Below are positions 61,825 to 64,000 of a DNA stretch of 64,000 nucleotides, one piece after another (within the stretch, counting starts at the first letter, position 1; each line of letters opens with the position of its first letter). The stretch covers positions 39,994 through 103,993 of the forward strand of contig JAPPNI010000007.1 in assembly GCA_028873865.1 (NCBI GenBank), given 5' to 3'. A program made the position numbers and the translations under genes. A model generated the notes under the pieces. The model saw only the letters and a program-made list of their open reading frames with translations, had not been told where the DNA came from and ran no database searches. This stretch comes from Chloroflexota bacterium. GTDB taxonomy: Bacteria > Chloroflexota > Dehalococcoidia > Bin125.

Positions 61825-63533
61825 CCGCTCAGGCTCCTGCCGCCTCATCGGCGGCATCCACTTCCCGCCGCCGCTGGGCGATCCTGCTCGTCCTGGCCGG
61901 CTCGCAGATGCTGGTCCAGCTCGACGCGACGATTATCAACACGGCTCTGCCCGCAATCAAGCGGGCGTTTGAGATGTCGGAGTCGCAATCGCTCTGGGTT
62001 GCCGACGCCTACATGGTGATCTTCGGCGGCCTGCTGCTGCTGGCCGGCGCGCTCGGCGACCGTTTTGGGCGACGCAAGACGCTGATCGTCGGTATGGCGA
62101 TCTTCGTCGCGGCGTCGATCGCCGTGGCGTTCTCGCCCGATGCCAACTTCCTGATCATTGGACGCGGACTGCAGGGGCTGGGCGGGGCGCTGGTGATCCC
62201 GCAGACGCTGTCGATCCTGACCGCGGTCTTCCCGCGTGAGGAGCGCGGCCGGGCGATTGGGATCTGGTCGGGCGCCCTCGGCTTCGGCATGGCCTTCGGG
62301 CCGCTGGTCGGCGGCATCCTGGTCGACCTGATTGGCTGGGCGGGCGTCTTCTGGGTACCGGCTCCGATCGCAGCGCTGTGCATGCTCGGCATGGCGGTAG
62401 TGCCCGAGTCTCGATCTCAACTGCACACCAAGCTCGACGTGCCGGGGGCGATTACCGGCACGATCGCGATGATTGCGATCGTCTTTGCGATCATCGAGGG
62501 CATCCAGAAGGGCTGGAGCGACCCGCTGATCGTTGGTTCGTTCACGGTCGCGATCGTCTCGGCGCTGCTGTTCGTCGTGATTGAGCGGCGGACGGAGCAG
62601 CCGCTGTTGCCGATGGCGTTCTTCAAGCAGCGCGATTTCACCGGCTCGATGGTCGGGATGTTCTTCATCATGTTTGCCCTGATGGGCGTGATGTTCTACA
62701 TGCCGCAGTTCTTCCAGCTGGTGCAGGGGATGTCGGCCTCGGAGAGCGGGGCGCGGTTGATGCCGCTGGCGCTGGCGATGATGTTCTTCGCGCCGCTGAT
62801 GGCTCGGCTGCTGCCGGTTGTGGGGCCGCGCTTCATGCTGTTCTGGGCACCGGCGGTGCATGGCGGCGGGGCCCTGTTGTTGTTCAGTTTCATTCTCGAT
62901 GTCGATACGCCGTACTGGATGATTGGTCTGGGCCTGGCGTTCCTCGGTATGGGCGGCGCAATGCATATGCCGGCTACGACCGACACCTCGATGGCCGCCG
63001 TGCCCGTCGACCTGGCCGGGAAGGCTTCGGCGATCAACAATGCTGGACGCCAGCTGGGTGGGACGCTGGCGATTGCGATCCTGGGCTCTTTCGCCGCCGC
63101 GGTGTACTCGTCGGGCGTGAACTCGGGACTGGCGCCGCTGGGACTGGCCGAGCAGTCGGTTGAGGTGCTCGCCACCGGGATCGGGGCGGCCCAGCAGGTC
63201 TTGCCGACGCTGGACCCGTCGCTGCTTGCTCCGGCCCAACTGGTGCTGCGCGAGTCGTTCGTTGATGCGATCACGGACACGATGCGCTTCGGGATCATCT
63301 TTGCGGTGATCTCGGGGGTCGTCGGCTGGCTGCTGGTTTCCAAGCGGGTGCGGACCGAGCAGGTGGTGTGGGAGGACGGCAAGCCGGTCGACCGACCATC
63401 GCAGCCCGCTGCGGCGGCCGTTTCGTCGAACGGCGTGTCGGCCAATGGCGCTTCGGCCAACGGCGCTCACGAGGTTGCTCCGGTTGCCAGAGCGATGGCG
63501 CTGCAGCGGCCGCAGAAGTCGGGCTTTGGCTGA
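61821..63533 (+). CDS. MFS transporter, DHA2 (EmrB/QacA) family
   Basis: 570 residues with about 14 membrane helices. LVQLDATIINTALPAI is motif D1 and ALGDRFGRRKTL motif A, both typical of the 14-helix drug:H+ antiporters. The soluble C-terminus has Ala/Asn/Gly repeats (NGVSANGASANGA) and is longer than usual. The wobble positions use more G (CTG, GCG, GTG) than the C-ending codons of guaA or purB, which might mean a different history. Its location next to thiolase/DUF35 suggests export of a related compound (inference). Confidence 0.92.
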   Translation: MTAQAPAASSAASTSRRRWAILLVLAGSQMLVQLDATIINTALPAIKRAFEMSESQSLWVADAYMVIFGGLLLLAGALGDRFGRRKTLIVGMAIFVAASIAVAFSPDANFLIIGRGLQGLGGALVIPQTLSILTAVFPREERGRAIGIWSGALGFGMAFGPLVGGILVDLIGWAGVFWVPAPIAALCMLGMAVVPESRSQLHTKLDVPGAITGTIAMIAIVFAIIEGIQKGWSDPLIVGSFTVAIVSALLFVVIERRTEQPLLPMAFFKQRDFTGSMVGMFFIMFALMGVMFYMPQFFQLVQGMSASESGARLMPLALAMMFFAPLMARLLPVVGPRFMLFWAPAVHGGGALLLFSFILDVDTPYWMIGLGLAFLGMGGAMHMPATTDTSMAAVPVDLAGKASAINNAGRQLGGTLAIAILGSFAAAVYSSGVNSGLAPLGLAEQSVEVLATGIGAAQQVLPTLDPSLLAPAQLVLRESFVDAITDTMRFGIIFAVISGVVGWLLVSKRVRTEQVVWEDGKPVDRPSQPAAAAVSSNGVSANGASANGAHEVAPVARAMALQRPQKSGFG

Positions 63534-63558
63534 CCTGACCGTGCGTGTTTTCGAGGGA

Positions 63559-64000
63559 CACGGCGGGGCCGGGGTGCGGGTGATCCGCGAAAAGAAAAAA
63601 ACGCGCGGGACTTGAAAGCCGAACAGAGAGATGAGGTTGGCGATTACAAGGGGTCGTCGTCTGCCTCGGGCAGCTCGTCGCCGGAGGAGGCGGCCCCCTC
63701 CGCCCCTATCGGGGCGCCTCCCCCGGCGGGGGAGGCCTGCGGTCCGTCGTAGAGGTCGCGGAGCTTGTGGCGGGCGACGTCGTAGGGGTCGGTGGCGAAG
63801 CAGAGTTGCTGGTTGAGCCGGGCCTGCTCGGTGGGCGCGTAGAGTTCGCGCACGATGGCGCCGAGCGCCCTGAGACGGATGTAGCCCGGGTTGTGGTCGC
63901 CGGATTGTCGCCAGAGGTTGTCCATCCGGGCTCGGAGATTGAATTGGTTTGGCATTGGGAACGCTCCTGGTTCTGTTAGCTGTACGTATGTTCTTATGAT
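63559..64000. repeat. Long inverted repeat, right copy (runs to window edge)
   Basis: The reverse complement matches 55551-55979, about 442 bp. It may continue past the edge. It starts 25 bp after the transporter stop. Confidence 0.85.
63644..63955 (-). CDS. Small protein of unknown function, family copy 2
   Basis: 103 residues. Compared with the copy at 55596 it has about eight changes, mostly in the linker and acidic end (here EADDDPL). The leader has the same CAGGAGCG ribosome site and AGAACATACGTAC stretch. The low-divergence first 75 residues against a freer tail suggest the protein is under selection. Function is unknown. Confidence 0.75.
   Translation of the reverse strand: MPNQFNLRARMDNLWRQSGDHNPGYIRLRALGAIVRELYAPTEQARLNQQLCFATDPYDVARHKLRDLYDGPQASPAGGGAPIGAEGAASSGDELPEADDDPL

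Noticed and set aside
61845..63470. 541-residue minus-strand frame opposite the transporter
   Set aside because: High Arg/Gln/His content reflects antisense of hydrophobic codons; no motif is present.

Overview
The window looks like a GC-rich chromosome segment from a free-living bacterium that makes peptidoglycan. The gene set fits a Chloroflexota lineage, possibly the marine SAR202 type. That placement is an inference from content: an enolase-superfamily enzyme beside a GMC oxidoreductase, family III CoA-transferases, a single-chain biotin carboxylase/carboxyltransferase, RNase Y, and FtsA/FtsZ in a complete dcw cluster. No rRNA or ribosomal marker set is present to confirm it.

Layout. Positions 1-7.2 kb hold a truncated TsaC/Sua5-like gene followed by purine and GMP genes (guaA, purD, purB, purC, purS) with a nucleotide-sugar-transferase-like gene and a cupin between them. 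Positions 7.2-17.5 kb hold hisB, a ferritin-like protein, a PEP-mutase-family protein, a large secreted protein, a CoA-transferase, a carboxymuconolactone-decarboxylase-family protein, and hisD-hisC behind a zinc phospholipase C-like gene. A 637-bp spacer here carries two blocks of a GTTCGG decamer repeat. Positions 17.5-19.3 kb hold nfeD and a DUF1801 gene.

Positions 19.3-38.2 kb form one long minus-strand division and cell-wall operon. It runs mraZ, rsmH, an unexplained ORF, ftsL-like, ftsI, murF, mraY, murD, ftsW, murG, murC, murB, ddl, ftsQ, ftsA, ftsZ, then trmD and rplS. Most junctions are ATGA or TGATG overlaps, and murE is absent. The rsmH-ftsL junction holds two 171-bp elements with long terminal inverted repeats whose arms differ by compensatory changes.

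Positions 38.4-47.8 kb are a plus-strand housekeeping run: a Mog/MoaB protein, a radical SAM protein, yggS, proC, yggT, recA, recX, rny, a PHP phosphoesterase, fabZ and tRNA-Asp. Positions 47.8-63.5 kb are metabolic and accessory: the multidomain acyl-CoA carboxylase, a double CoA-transferase, a GMC oxidoreductase, an enolase-superfamily dehydratase, two serine beta-lactamase-fold proteins, a thiolase with its DUF35 partner, and a 14-TM exporter.

The last part is bounded by a ~430-bp inverted repeat (55.55-55.98 kb and 63.56-64.0 kb). Each copy encodes a near-identical 103-residue protein of unknown function. A diverged relative of the same length lies at 5.57 kb. These small proteins and the palindromic dcw elements are the least explained parts of the window.
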